64,000 bases of DNA from Calothrix sp. NIES-2098 (GTDB taxonomy: Bacteria > Cyanobacteriota > Cyanobacteriia > Cyanobacteriales > Nostocaceae): positions 621,001-685,000 of the forward strand of contig AP018172.1 in NCBI GenBank assembly GCA_002368175.1. The letters run 5' to 3'. Each line of letters opens with the position of its first letter. Position 1 is the first letter of the stretch. The notes under the pieces are model-generated. The model made no database searches and was not told where the DNA came from. It saw only the letters and a program-made list of their open reading frames with translations. Position numbers and translations under genes: made by a program. Of this stretch, positions 9,450 through 18,280 are shown one piece after another.

Positions 9450-10229
9450 TTCCCATCTTCAGTATTGCCCGCAATCAATCACAAAAAAAACCCCAGCTTG
9501 ACGGCTGAGGTGAGGGGGAGAAAACCAAATGACGATGAGAGATACCGATACCGAAGTCTAAAAATTTTAGTTAACACCCAAGGTAAGTAAACCTAGAGTC
9601 ATAACAAGTCATATAGCAAATGCACATAAACGGTTGTGTGCATAGCTTATTTGTTATTTATTAACTTATGTAAATAAATTTAACAATAATGTTACAGCTT
9701 GTCAAGACTACTTGACAAGCAAAAGATTTATCAAATTCATAAGCATAACTTATCAAAATTTAGAGAAGAAGGCGATCGCATCTAATCGTCCAGTATTGCT
9801 TTCCTATGGCAGAGGATGAAGCAATGAGATATAGCTAATAAACTGAACTGCTGCTAAGAATTGCAGCGATCGGTTACAGCAAAGCAGATTTATTATCTAA
9901 AAATATGACCGTAAACTCCAAATTTGATATAGATGCGATCGCTTTTAAGTATGAGCCTCGCACTTAAATCAATATTAAGTTTTCTGTATTAACTAAACTC
10001 TTCATTAATCTCAAAGCTTTACTAGATGGAGCTTATAGCTTCAAAGGCTATATAAAACTACTTAAATTTTTTGACTAATTTCTTTACTAAATTTAATAGT
10101 TATTTTCATTTATTTAAAACAGAATATTGCATTTTTTTGGATATTTTTGCACCCATACATGAGATAAAAAAAGATGTAGTTAATTTACCTAAAAATTGCT
10201 GTCATCTGTTAATAAATAGATTTCACCAT
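9450..10229. other. Gene-free AT-rich stretch of about 780 bases
   Basis: No coding frame of interest. It holds a C-rich/G-rich imperfect hairpin after an A-tract near 9482-9515, a perfect 10-bp hairpin at 9697-9720, two HIP1 sites near 9774 and 9935, and long AT-rich runs leading into the pfkA leader. A ten-codon frame starting near 9530 is too short to call. Confidence 0.5.
9697..9720. other. Perfect 10-bp stem-loop
   Basis: GCTTGTCAAG, loop ACTA, CTTGACAAGC. It sits alone in a gene-free stretch about 250 bases after the transporter gene. There is no T-tract on either side, so it is not an ordinary terminator. It may be part of a small RNA or a protein-binding palindrome. Confidence 0.5.
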
Positions 10230-10337
10230 CCTATTTGATTTGCGAACTTACTCGCAGAAACAGACCACAGGAAAAAAAGGAAAGAAGGGAGGTAGGCGTG
10301 TACGCAGTTTTTTTCAACAATCAAATAGGAGTTATAC
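10230..10337 (+). promoter_or_regulatory. pfkA leader with ribosome-binding-site-sequestering inverted repeat
   Basis: CCTATTTGATT at 10230-10240 is the perfect reverse complement of AATCAAATAGG at 10319-10329. The right arm runs into the TAGGAG ribosome binding site of pfkA (10326-10331). Directly inside the left arm is a second stem, TGCGA/TCGCA (10241-10256). The loop is purine-rich with another strong SD, GGGAGG (10287-10292), followed by a T7 run. If transcribed, the 11-bp helix would mask the pfkA SD, so this is a candidate cis-acting translational control element. The promoter itself is not identified. Confidence 0.5.
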
Positions 10338-10351
10338 ATGGGAGAAGGTAA
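10298..10351 (+). CDS. Possible 17-codon leader peptide overlapping the pfkA start
   Basis: GTG start with GGGAGG five bases upstream. It encodes MYAVFFNNQIGVIHGRR and ends with TAA at 10349-10351, 14 bases inside pfkA and out of frame with it. Ribosomes translating it would open the inverted repeat that covers the pfkA ribosome binding site and could re-initiate there. The arrangement is seen directly; expression is inference. Confidence 0.35.
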   Translation: MYAVFFNNQIGVIHGRR

Positions 10352-11417
10352 GCGAATTGGTATTCTGACTAGTGGAGGAGATTGCTCTGGTTTGAATGCA
10401 GCAATCAGATCTGTTGTTCATTGTGCTTGTGGGAAAGGTTGGGAAGTACTGGGAATTCGTCAAGCCACTGTCGGATTAATGGCGCGTCCACCGCAATTTA
10501 CTAAATTGGAAATTGACCAAGTTGACCCATTGTTAACTTCTGGTGGGACAATGTTAGGAACTACCAACAAAGGCAATCCTTTTGCTTTTCCTATGGCTGA
10601 TGGTAGTTTATGCGATCGCTCTCACGAAATTATTGCAGGCTATCATCAACTTGGTTTAGATGCTTTGATTGGGATTGGTGGCGATGGTAGCTTGGCAATT
10701 CTCCGGCGATTAGCACAACAAGGCGGGATTAATTTAGTAGCTATTCCCAAAACAATTGATAATGATATTGGCATAACTGAACACGCCATCGGTTTTGATA
10801 CAGCAGTCAATATCGCTACAGAAGCACTCGATAGGTTGCATTTTACTGCGGCTTCTCACAGTCGAGTCATGATTTTAGAAGTGATGGGGCGTGATGCAGG
10901 ACACATTGCTCTAGCTGCGGGAATTGCTGGAGGTGCAGATGTGATTTTAATTCCAGAAATTCTCTACAATATGGAACATATTTGCTACCAAATTAAACAG
11001 CGCCAAGAGCAAGGTAAAAACTATTGTTTAATTATTGTTTCGGAAGCTGTTCGTACTCAAGAAGGTGAAAGTGTCACTCTCACAAATCGTTTTGGTGAAT
11101 CTCGATATGGTGGGATTGGACAATATTTAGCCGATCAAATTAGCGATCGCATTGGTGCAGAAACCAGAGTTACAGTATTAGGACACATCCAACGTGGCGG
11201 AACCGCTTCACCACTAGATCGATTAGTAGCAGCTGCTTTTGGTGTGGCAGCAGTAAATCTCATCGATGAAGAAAAATATGACTACATGACAACCTGGCAA
11301 AATCGCCAAGTTATCAGCGTACCAATTGCAGAAGCGATCGCTCAATATAGAGCTGTTAACCCAGAAGATACCTTAGTAAAAACTGCTCGTGGTTTGGGTA
11401 TTTATTTGGGCGATTAA
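10338..11417 (+). CDS. pfkA: 6-phosphofructokinase (group III type)
   Basis: Phosphorylates fructose 6-phosphate to fructose 1,6-bisphosphate in glycolysis. The 359-residue protein shows LTSGGDCSGLNAAIR (10-24), GIGGDGS (112-118), PKTIDND (137-143, catalytic D141), EVMGRDAGHIA and LGHIQRGGTASPLDR. G117 and K138 correspond to E. coli PfkA positions 104 and 124. G104 points to ATP use, while a lysine at 124 is typical of PPi enzymes. This G/K mix is the pattern of the ATP-using group III (actinobacterial-like) PFKs, so ATP is the more likely donor. AGGAG lies seven bases before the ATG. The leader upstream is unusual (see the separate entry). Confidence 0.92.
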   Translation: MGEGKRIGILTSGGDCSGLNAAIRSVVHCACGKGWEVLGIRQATVGLMARPPQFTKLEIDQVDPLLTSGGTMLGTTNKGNPFAFPMADGSLCDRSHEIIAGYHQLGLDALIGIGGDGSLAILRRLAQQGGINLVAIPKTIDNDIGITEHAIGFDTAVNIATEALDRLHFTAASHSRVMILEVMGRDAGHIALAAGIAGGADVILIPEILYNMEHICYQIKQRQEQGKNYCLIIVSEAVRTQEGESVTLTNRFGESRYGGIGQYLADQISDRIGAETRVTVLGHIQRGGTASPLDRLVAAAFGVAAVNLIDEEKYDYMTTWQNRQVISVPIAEAIAQYRAVNPEDTLVKTARGLGIYLGD

Positions 11418-11458
11418 CAAGGAAAATAAATTCTGATTCAGGACTCAAGTCCTTACTA

Positions 11459-11490
11459 TAAACCTATCAAAATCGGTTTTGATAGGTTTA
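11459..11490 (+). terminator. Stem-loop after pfkA
   Basis: A perfect 14-bp stem, TAAACCTATCAAAA with TTTTGATAGGTTTA, closed by a TCGG tetraloop, 41 bases after the pfkA stop. There is no long T-tract outside the stem, but T-runs follow within a few bases. Probably terminates or stabilises the pfkA transcript. Confidence 0.6.
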
Positions 11491-11565
11491 TCAAATTTTC
11501 AATTTTTCTGGCTTCTGACTTCCCACTATTTGCATCTTTGCAGTTCGGTGACTGGACTTTGTTGT

Positions 11566-11637
11566 TTATTCAACAGTAGAGACAAAGATTGTAGTAATAG
11601 CAGCGTAACTAGCAAAAAATATGATGGCACTCAGCAT
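11566..11637 (-). CDS. Candidate 23-aa single-helix membrane peptide
   Basis: ATG at 11637 with a perfect AGGAG nine bases upstream (11647-11651 on the plus strand). It encodes MLSAIIFFASYAAITTIFVS followed by TVE and stop. Almost the whole peptide is hydrophobic, as in the tiny one-helix subunits of cyanobacterial photosynthetic complexes (Pet, Psb, Psa, Ndh), but it matches none that I can recall. It faces pfkA convergently. The frame and ribosome binding site are seen; function is unknown. Confidence 0.4.
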   Translation of the reverse strand: MLSAIIFFASYAAITTIFVSTVE

Positions 11638-11945
11638 ATAATAATGCTCCTTTGATTAGTCAAGTAATAGCTCTGAATTGAATGCTATAAATATATAACC
11701 ATTTCTCAGTGCAAACATCTGCTAAACAGACTATATTACAAACTAAAATATTGTCCAATATGAACAAGATTAGCCAGAACGAAGTATATCTGTAGATATG
11801 CCAGCTAGAAGCGATCGCTTTTACACCCATCCAAAAAATAATTTACCCGATATACTAGATGAGTGGTACAAAAGTATTACTGGTTGAGAGAATATGAATG
11901 AGGAAGCTGAAGAGACAATAGGGTGCAAGGAGAAAAGGAGAGAAG

Positions 11946-11972
11946 TCTGAGCGCCGGCTTCCGGCGCTCAGA
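11946..11972. repeat. GC-rich 12-bp palindrome (dispersed hairpin type)
   Basis: TCTGAGCGCCGG, loop CTT, CCGGCGCTCAGA: a perfect stem in an otherwise plain intergenic stretch between the small peptide and the 12088 gene. It lacks a T-tract, so it looks like a dispersed intergenic palindrome rather than a terminator. Confidence 0.6.
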
Positions 11973-12003
11973 ACTTTGGGGAGACAAGGAAGCAGGGGAA
12001 GAA

Positions 12004-12038
12004 ATGACAAATGACCAATGACCAATGACCAATAACAA
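12004..12038. repeat. Short tandem heptamer repeat (STRR type)
   Basis: Five heptamers in a row: ATGACAA, ATGACCA three times, ATAACAA. Heptamer arrays of this kind are a known feature of heterocystous cyanobacterial genomes. It lies about 50 bases upstream of the next gene. Confidence 0.75.
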
Positions 12039-12087
12039 AGAACAACTGATACACTTATTTAGCAAAACACTTCGATAGCCAAAAACG

Positions 12088-12957
12088 ATGAAAGCATCTG
12101 CTAAATTCGACTTTGAGGACGAAAAATTTAATGCACCCCCTTCTCAAGTCATCCCTTGGTGTCAGATGATTAATCCTCGGTATGGCACAGATGGTATCCA
12201 GTCTTATGGTTTGGCTGTGAAGCTGGATAATGCACAAGCTGTAGGCTTTCAGCCAGATGAGAATTGGGAACAGGTGGAGCATGAGTTTAGCTCCGGTGTT
12301 GAAACTGTATTTATTAGTACTACTCCGCACTTAGTAATAGTGCGTCGCGGCCCGTTATCAGTGAAAGACAGGGAAACTGGTCTAAAATTGGGTACGCTTA
12401 AAGAAAATTACGATGCTTTTTTAGCAGATAAACTTAAATTTAAAACTTTTACTCGCTATTTAATTTTTTTAGTTGGAGAAAACAAAAAGTTTTTACATGA
12501 AACACCACTACAATTAACTTTAAATGGTGCAGCTGGGGCAAGTTTCAGTAAAACCTATTGCGAATATCAACAAGGTAAAGTTGTGAGTGGTTTCGTTGCT
12601 GAATTAGAAAAGGCTTATGCCGGATACAGAAAGCAACCTCTGGCACCTAAAGGCCCGCTATTTCACGCCCACGGAATTTTTTCTCCAATTATTGAGTGTG
12701 AAGAAAGAGGTATTGAACCAAATACAGTTTTAGTTGCTTCTACTGTAGATTTTAAACATCCAACAATTGGGACGTTAACACAATATTTAATAGCTTCCGA
12801 TTCGCCTGAATCGGCAATAATCTGCAAGACTTTTGAAGATTACAAAGACTTTGGTAAGGAAACTGTGAAAATAGAAACACCTAAAGTAGATTTGGCAGGT
12901 GTTTCCAGTTCTTATATTTATGCTGATGAAGATGATTTTGGTTATCCACCTTATTAG
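12088..12957 (+). CDS. Conserved cyanobacterial protein, DUF5895-like
   Basis: A 289-residue soluble protein of unknown function. From memory of the family (VIPWCQMINPRYGTDG motif at residues about 22-37, GLAVKLDNA, VVSGFVAELEKAY) it resembles the cyanobacterial DUF5895 group, but this was not searched. There is no signal peptide or membrane segment. The C-terminus is acidic and aromatic (YIYADEDDFGYPPY). It stands alone between repeat-rich spacers. Homologues that I recall are often present in several copies per genome, which would suit an accessory role; this is inference. Confidence 0.6.
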   Translation: MKASAKFDFEDEKFNAPPSQVIPWCQMINPRYGTDGIQSYGLAVKLDNAQAVGFQPDENWEQVEHEFSSGVETVFISTTPHLVIVRRGPLSVKDRETGLKLGTLKENYDAFLADKLKFKTFTRYLIFLVGENKKFLHETPLQLTLNGAAGASFSKTYCEYQQGKVVSGFVAELEKAYAGYRKQPLAPKGPLFHAHGIFSPIIECEERGIEPNTVLVASTVDFKHPTIGTLTQYLIASDSPESAIICKTFEDYKDFGKETVKIETPKVDLAGVSSSYIYADEDDFGYPPY

Positions 12958-13049
12958 GGAATGAGGGAGTGTGGGGAGAAAGAAACTACACTTAGTCCTC
13001 CCCATCTTCCTACACTTCCTAAACTCCTTGTTCGCCCTATGCCCAATAT

Positions 13050-14306
13050 CTATTCTTTGAGCAGTAAATAATATAAGGAACCGTTACCGCCTGTAATACC
13101 AGCGCGATCGCCTGCTAATTTTCCTGTTCCCATAAAATAATCTACTCTTCCCGGCCCTTTAATAGCGCTACCTGTGTCTTGATCTAGCACAAAGCGGCTC
13201 ACATTGCGAAACTCTAAGTTACCAGCTGTATTGGGATAGGGAATAGCAGTATAAATTAAGGCCAGAGCGCCTGGAGGCATAATAGACTTATCGGTGGCGA
13301 TAGAACGCTCTGGTGTTACTGGCACATTAATACTACCTGTAGCTGGGGTAGCGCTGGTTTCCTTGAAGAAGACGAAGCGCTCCCAACGCGGTAAATAATT
13401 ATTTAACTCTTGCGGAGATTGTCTAAAGTAACTGACTAACTTTGGTAGTGTTAATCCTTCTAGTGGGAGTTTGCCATCTTTCGCCAGTTCTTTGCCGATA
13501 CTTGTCCAAGGATAATCAGTACCACCTGCATAACCAACAGAGGTTTTTTTACCATCAGTTAACTGAATTTGGGCAGAACCTTGGATATGAATCATGTATG
13601 CGTCTAGGCGATCGCGGAACCACAACATCTCTAACCCGTGCAACTGGCTTTTATCGCCCAGTAAACCATCTTGACCTTCTAAATCAATGCGTTTGGGATG
13701 GGGTTTAGCCCATTGGTCAAAATTCGGTGGTAGGCGATACAGGGGATACTTGTATACTGAAGTTTTTACACGGCTAGCAGTATAAACAGGCTCGTAGTAA
13801 GAGGTAAACTTCACAGTACCGTTGCCGTCGTTACCTACAGATTGGTAAAACTCAAACTCTTGGCGGACAGCAGCTTGTAGTTGAGCTGGGGATTTAGATT
13901 TGACAACCAACTGACGGAAGCGTACTAAACTCCGACGTACCCGATCTAATGTAATTTCCTTAATTGGATAATTTTGATAAGCTGCGATCGCCTTATCCTT
14001 TTGCAAGTAACGTAGACTGTTATCGATTGCTGCTAAAAGCGCTTGGCGATCGCCGCGTTTACCCTTGCTACCCCAAATTTGCTCATCCCAACCCAAACAA
14101 GCATAGCTAGGGGTACAGTTTCCTAAGTCAGTAAGTTTGAGAGGTGGCTGTACCTCAGGAGTGCTTGGCGGTACTAGTATAGGTATCCCAGGATTAGTCT
14201 GTACTGGGGGTGGTAAATCAGGAACCTGAGCAACAGCTGACCAGAGTGTATTTACAAAGGCAATTCCTAGACTTAAGGAAAGCAAGGCAAGGGTTTTTCT
14301 CATCAT
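13050..14306 (-). CDS. mltA: Membrane-bound lytic murein transglycosylase A (MltA family)
   Basis: Cleaves peptidoglycan glycan strands with 1,6-anhydro-muropeptide formation during wall remodelling. The 418-residue protein starts with a signal peptide (hydrophobic residues 7-24, ending AVAQ), then a proline-rich linker, a MltA domain (about 140-310; TSYYEPVYTASR, MLWFRDRLDAYMIHIQGSAQ) and a C-terminal 3D double-psi barrel (about 345-415; PGALALIYTAIP, VDYFMGTG) that carries the catalytic aspartate region. The start codon follows directly after the stop codon of the small upstream gene at 14307-14561, so the two are translationally coupled. Confidence 0.9.
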   Translation of the reverse strand: MMRKTLALLSLSLGIAFVNTLWSAVAQVPDLPPPVQTNPGIPILVPPSTPEVQPPLKLTDLGNCTPSYACLGWDEQIWGSKGKRGDRQALLAAIDNSLRYLQKDKAIAAYQNYPIKEITLDRVRRSLVRFRQLVVKSKSPAQLQAAVRQEFEFYQSVGNDGNGTVKFTSYYEPVYTASRVKTSVYKYPLYRLPPNFDQWAKPHPKRIDLEGQDGLLGDKSQLHGLEMLWFRDRLDAYMIHIQGSAQIQLTDGKKTSVGYAGGTDYPWTSIGKELAKDGKLPLEGLTLPKLVSYFRQSPQELNNYLPRWERFVFFKETSATPATGSINVPVTPERSIATDKSIMPPGALALIYTAIPYPNTAGNLEFRNVSRFVLDQDTGSAIKGPGRVDYFMGTGKLAGDRAGITGGNGSLYYLLLKE

Positions 14307-14561
14307 TTAATCGTATCTTTCAACACTAGAGCTAAAAATTGGTTCTACCCGGATTGCGACAATGCGAGATGGGCGTACTACCATATACTCACCTTGAATA
14401 TTCTTGATCGGCACGCTAATAAAGTCATTAGAAGCAGACTTCGGCACAAGTTCGCCGCTATACCACTTCTGAAACTCTTGAATAGTAGGAAAACGTACTT
14501 CTTCGCGATGACCACTTTCTAGTAGCAGGTGTACTGCGTATTCATTCGGAGTTCTAGGCAT
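14307..14561 (-). CDS. Conserved small cyanobacterial protein, 84 aa
   Basis: Soluble protein with no recognisable domain. It begins PRTPNEYAVHLLLESGHREEVRFPT, with alternating charged and hydrophobic residues suggesting a small beta-rich fold. Its TAA stop is followed at once by the ATG of mltA, so it is the first gene of a two-gene operon. A role linked to MltA is inferred only from position. Confidence 0.7.
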   Translation of the reverse strand: MPRTPNEYAVHLLLESGHREEVRFPTIQEFQKWYSGELVPKSASNDFISVPIKNIQGEYMVVRPSRIVAIRVEPIFSSSVERYD

Positions 14562-14792
14562 AAAGTTGAATTATTTCAAAAACATTCAACCCATTGTTAA
14601 CCACCTTATACCAGAATGAGAAGGGGAAGTATACGGGAGCAGGCACAGATATTTTAGGGAGTTTTGAGTTGATCGCTCATGACTCACCACTCCTCACGAT
14701 TAACTTGTACTTCCGCCTATGACGGAAGCTTACCCGGATACAGTTCCCAGCAAATTCTCTGTTTTTGCAAAAATCAAAACTCAAACAATTGC

Positions 14793-14820
14793 AAAATAAA
14801 AAGTCCGCCGTTGCGGACTT
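14793..14820 (-). terminator. Rho-independent terminator of the lemA-M48 operon
   Basis: On the minus strand AAGTCCGC, loop AACG, GCGGACTT followed by a TTTTATTTT run, 33 bases after the protease stop codon. A textbook terminator. Confidence 0.85.
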
Positions 14821-14852
14821 AATGTGTACGGGTATCAATCATGGCATGAACT

Positions 14853-16775
14853 TTACTTTGCAGAAGATTGTTTGGGTTTGGGAAAACCTCGTTGAGAGTT
14901 TAAAAATGGAGGTATGGGACAGTCTAGAGTCATCGCGATCGCTCTCAGCAAATCTGCCTCTGATGGTGTAACTTTATTATCTAAAAGTACAGTGTGAGCG
15001 CAGGCATCAACCAGAGCTTGCTTAAGTTTAGGACTAGCAAGGCGGAGGCGTTCAATACTTTTCTTGATATCGGCAAAGTTACAAGCAACAGGTGCATCTG
15101 GTTTTTCTTGCTGTCCGGCTCCCGGAAGGCGAAAAACACCAGAACGAAATGCATAAGCGATTTCATCCGGTTGCGATTGTCCCACTCGTGCTAGTGCTGA
15201 CAGTACTAATATGCAATCTGACCAAATCTGTTCTATCGAAGTGAATTCTACAGTTGTAGTTGAGGCGGGATTGATACAAGGCTGGAGTCGATACCACAGT
15301 ACTAACTGCAATACAAAATCCCACAACGATAAACTTCCTCTAGCTGTGACTAAACCTTGGACGCATTTGCACAACCTTTGGCATTCTTTAGCGGAAGTTT
15401 GCCGCAATGCCGGTATTGTCAAATCTACGAGGGGTAAGCGCAGGCTGGGATCTAGTTGGCTAATTTCGCGACTAAATTCTAGGGTTTTCTCTACCAACTC
15501 AGGCGGCTGCACTTGGGTTAACCAAGTTATTTGGCGTTCTCGTACCTGGGGATTTTCTGTATCTAAAGCTAGCGCAAAAGCGATCGCCGTTGCACTTTGC
15601 TGTTCCCTTACTCCCAACCGTAAGCTTTCTGGTAACTGTGCTAGTAATGCTTGAGCATGAGCAAAATGCTCTGGTGCAACGCTTCCTACTTGGTTAACTA
15701 TCTGTTCTGGCGTCACTGCTGTACTATTTCCACCACCCGCAAAACCCATTGTTAACCCATCTTGCGAATGGCTGGGACGGCGCATAGGAGATGGCATAGC
15801 CGCTAAATCGCGTGCATTCAAACCGCCAACGCGACGGATACGTTCTGCAAGAGGTGGGTGAGTAGCAAACATATCTTCCCAAAAGGAAGGCTTAAGCGCA
15901 TTGCCAAAGAACATATGGCTGGCGGCTTCTGCACCTGGTGTAATCAGGCGTGAATCCATTTGTTGGAGTTTTTTTAGTACTCCAGTCATGCCATCAGGGT
16001 TGCGAGTAAATTGTACTGCCGAAGCATCAGCAAGAAATTCTCTTTGGCGAGAGACTGCGGCTTTAATCAAGCGACCGCAGAGTAATCCGATACCACCAAT
16101 TGCCATTAACGCTAAACCAAACGCCCATAATGGCAAACCCTTATCTTCAGAGCTACTGCGAACCCGCCAGCGCCACAGCAATTCCCCGGCTAAGTAAATA
16201 AACAAAATGCCGTGTAGCAAACCCATCAAACGCAAATTCAGCCGCATATCTCCATTGAGAATGTGGCTGAATTCATGACCGATTACTCCTTGTAATTCAT
16301 CCCGGCTGAGGTGTTGCAAACTGCCACGAGTAACTCCAATTACCGCATCGTTAGGGGAAAATCCGGCAGCGAAGGCATTAATACCTTGTTCTGATTCTAG
16401 GAGATAGACTTCGGGCACAGAAATACCAGAAGCGATCGCCATTTCCTCGACAATATTTAATAGTTGTCGCCCTTGTTCGTCCGCCATTTCCGGCAGCAGC
16501 AGCCTTCCTCCCAACTCCTGAGCAATGATACTGCCGCCCTGACGCAGATATAAAATTTTATACACGCTGGCGAGAGCGATCGCAATTGTGGTGACACCAG
16601 CAACAGAAAGAAATAACCCTGGATTCCACCAAGTCCGCGGTGCTAGGCGGAACAGAAATAACGCAGCAATATAAATTGCTACAACCATAACTGCGATCGA
16701 CAGCGCAAATAACCCGATTAACTGCTGCGTGTTTTGGCGTGCTTTATCCTGATGTTCAAAGAAATTCATAGACAC
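14853..16775 (-). CDS. M48-family membrane metalloprotease (HtpX-like) with long C-terminal region
   Basis: Zinc protease, probably for membrane-protein quality control. The 640-residue protein has helices at about 20-42 and 55-78, then HEFSH at 167-171, two further helices (about 183-245), and the third zinc-ligand region REFLADASAVQFTRNPDG. After about residue 330 an extra 300-residue soluble helical region follows that simple HtpX proteins (about 290 aa) lack. The gene follows lemA with no gap: GTG at 16775 comes right after the lemA stop, and an ATG two codons later (16769) is an equally likely start. LemA-M48 pairs are common; the function of the pair is not settled. Confidence 0.85.
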   Translation of the reverse strand: MSMNFFEHQDKARQNTQQLIGLFALSIAVMVVAIYIAALFLFRLAPRTWWNPGLFLSVAGVTTIAIALASVYKILYLRQGGSIIAQELGGRLLLPEMADEQGRQLLNIVEEMAIASGISVPEVYLLESEQGINAFAAGFSPNDAVIGVTRGSLQHLSRDELQGVIGHEFSHILNGDMRLNLRLMGLLHGILFIYLAGELLWRWRVRSSSEDKGLPLWAFGLALMAIGGIGLLCGRLIKAAVSRQREFLADASAVQFTRNPDGMTGVLKKLQQMDSRLITPGAEAASHMFFGNALKPSFWEDMFATHPPLAERIRRVGGLNARDLAAMPSPMRRPSHSQDGLTMGFAGGGNSTAVTPEQIVNQVGSVAPEHFAHAQALLAQLPESLRLGVREQQSATAIAFALALDTENPQVRERQITWLTQVQPPELVEKTLEFSREISQLDPSLRLPLVDLTIPALRQTSAKECQRLCKCVQGLVTARGSLSLWDFVLQLVLWYRLQPCINPASTTTVEFTSIEQIWSDCILVLSALARVGQSQPDEIAYAFRSGVFRLPGAGQQEKPDAPVACNFADIKKSIERLRLASPKLKQALVDACAHTVLLDNKVTPSEADLLRAIAMTLDCPIPPFLNSQRGFPKPKQSSAK

Positions 16776-17366
16776 CTAAAAAGAAACGCGGGGAGCAGTT
16801 TTCATTTCTGGTGTGGCTTCTTGTAGCAACTCCGCACTAGTAAAGTTAAAACCACTGGCGATTAAGTTGCTGGGGAAAGATTCGCTTTTGGTGTTGTAGA
16901 GTGTCACGGCGTCATTAAAAGCCTGACGTGCAAAAGCAATCCGGTTTTCTGTAGAAGATAGTTCCTCCATCACCTGAGTCATCGCGCGATCGGCTTTCAG
17001 TTCTGGGTAAGCTTCCGAAAGTACCATCAAACGGCTTAACGCACCCGTTAGCGCCGCTTCCGCATTACCCAATTGTTGCATCGCTTGAGGGTCGCCGGGA
17101 TTTTGTACAGCGCGACTGCTAGCATTAACCGCAGAATTCCGAGCTGCAATCACTGCTTCGAGGGTTTCTCGCTCATGTTTCATGTAACCTTTAGCAGTTT
17201 CCACCAAATTCGGAATTAAGTCATAGCGGCGCTGTAATTGCACATCAATTTGAGCGTAAGCATTCTTGTAGCGATTGCGAAACTTAACTAAATCGTTGTA
17301 GCAATTAATGATAATGACAGCTACAGTGGCAATGACAACGACTAAAAATATTAAAAGCCCGATCAT
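16776..17366 (-). CDS. lemA: LemA family protein
   Basis: A 196-residue protein with one N-terminal transmembrane helix (about 2-22) followed by a long helical bundle. Family motifs are NRYKNAYAQIDVQLQRRYDLIPNLV (residues about 32-56), the ETLEAVIAARN segment and the C-terminal FNDAVTLYNTKSESFPSN. It is the first gene of the lemA-M48 operon. In family members the short N-terminal tail faces outside and the helical part lies inside or in the periplasm, depending on species. The identification is firm; the molecular role is unknown. Confidence 0.9.
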   Translation of the reverse strand: MIGLLIFLVVVIATVAVIIINCYNDLVKFRNRYKNAYAQIDVQLQRRYDLIPNLVETAKGYMKHERETLEAVIAARNSAVNASSRAVQNPGDPQAMQQLGNAEAALTGALSRLMVLSEAYPELKADRAMTQVMEELSSTENRIAFARQAFNDAVTLYNTKSESFPSNLIASGFNFTSAELLQEATPEMKTAPRVSF

Positions 17367-17789
17367 ATTTCTAAAGTTCCATCAAACTTGCGAATGGGAA
17401 AATTCAACACCCTGACAGGAAAATGGTTATTAAGCAAAGCAAGTATGATACTTATTTGCAGAGTTACCCATCAAAGTAGCCGTTATATCCAGAAAAACTT
17501 TTCTAGATCTAAACAAGAGTCTACTTTCCGCAAGTTTGCTTCGTCGCCTGTAATATTAGTTACGAAGATTTACTGAAATAAATGTTCCTTATGAAACAAA
17601 TGTAGTTGCGCTCGTCCTTGACGTTACCGTAGGCATCGCCCTTGAAGTTGCCGTAGCACCTTTTTCTAATCTTTTGTGCCAGATTGTTCTTTTCTCTTCT
17701 TCGTGTTCTTTGTGCCTTTGCGGTTCGTTAATCAAGATTTATTTTGCAAATCAAATAGAATTTTTTTATTAGGACAATATTCACATCAC
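17367..17789. other. Gene-free stretch with dispersed repeat copies
   Basis: Holds two imperfect tandem copies of a unit of about 24 bases near 17616-17660 (TTGACGTTACCGTAGGC then TTGAAGTTGCCGTAGC). The reverse complement shares the core GCGATGCCTACGG with the repeat inside the SDR gene at 55186. A C/T-rich tail (17690-17730) resembles cyanobacterial intergenic filler. A 62-codon frame at 17388-17576 is not convincing. Confidence 0.5.
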
Positions 17790-18182
17790 TTAATACCTAC
17801 TAATCAGTGTGAATAGATAAAAGCCAGCAACAGAAAATATAAAAATAACAGTGGCAGAATATACTATTACATCCTTTAAAAGGAATAATATCCAATCCTT
17901 TCTAAGTTCCTGCTTAAACTTTAGTTCTCGCAACTTGCGCTCAAGTTCTGCATCTTCTTTGGCAGGTAAATTAACGTAATCATTAGTATATATATCATCA
18001 ATAATTTCTTCTGTACTGTCTTGATTCTCCCAATTATTAACATTGGCTACAAAACGGTCTAATGTATTATTGTCCTGACTTGATACAATCGCTAAATTAT
18101 CTTTTTTGAGCTTTCCTATTTCTTTTTTAAGAACTTTTTTAACTGTTTTCGCTATTAAAGCGGCTAATTTTTTTTCTGCCAT
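17790..18182 (-). CDS. Hypothetical protein with C-terminal membrane anchor, 130 aa
   Basis: Unrecognised. The N-terminus is lysine-rich (KTVKKVLKKEIGKLKKD), the middle is acidic (EEIIDDIYTNDY), a charged helix follows (EDAELERKLRELKFKQELRKDW), and residues about 102-126 form one hydrophobic helix (VIVYSATVIFIFSVAGFYLF). This looks like a tail-anchored protein with a coiled-coil cytoplasmic part. It sits at the start of the accessory region, next to the minisatellite gene. AT-rich codon use. Confidence 0.55.
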   Translation of the reverse strand: MAEKKLAALIAKTVKKVLKKEIGKLKKDNLAIVSSQDNNTLDRFVANVNNWENQDSTEEIIDDIYTNDYVNLPAKEDAELERKLRELKFKQELRKDWILFLLKDVIVYSATVIFIFSVAGFYLFTLISRY

Positions 18183-18280
18183 GTGTTGTTAAAAGAATTT
18201 ATCGCATAGCCTTTCCGCTTAGATTTTACTGGAACTGAATGCTGAGGAAATGAAGTTACAGCTACCAGAAGCAAATGTAA

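Noticed and set aside
9530..9562. Ten-codon frame MTMRDTDTEV after the DMT transporter
   Set aside because: Too short, no ribosome binding site, nothing to support translation.
17388..17576. A 62-codon frame upstream of lemA on the other strand
   Set aside because: Irregular composition and position in the lemA promoter region argue against a gene.
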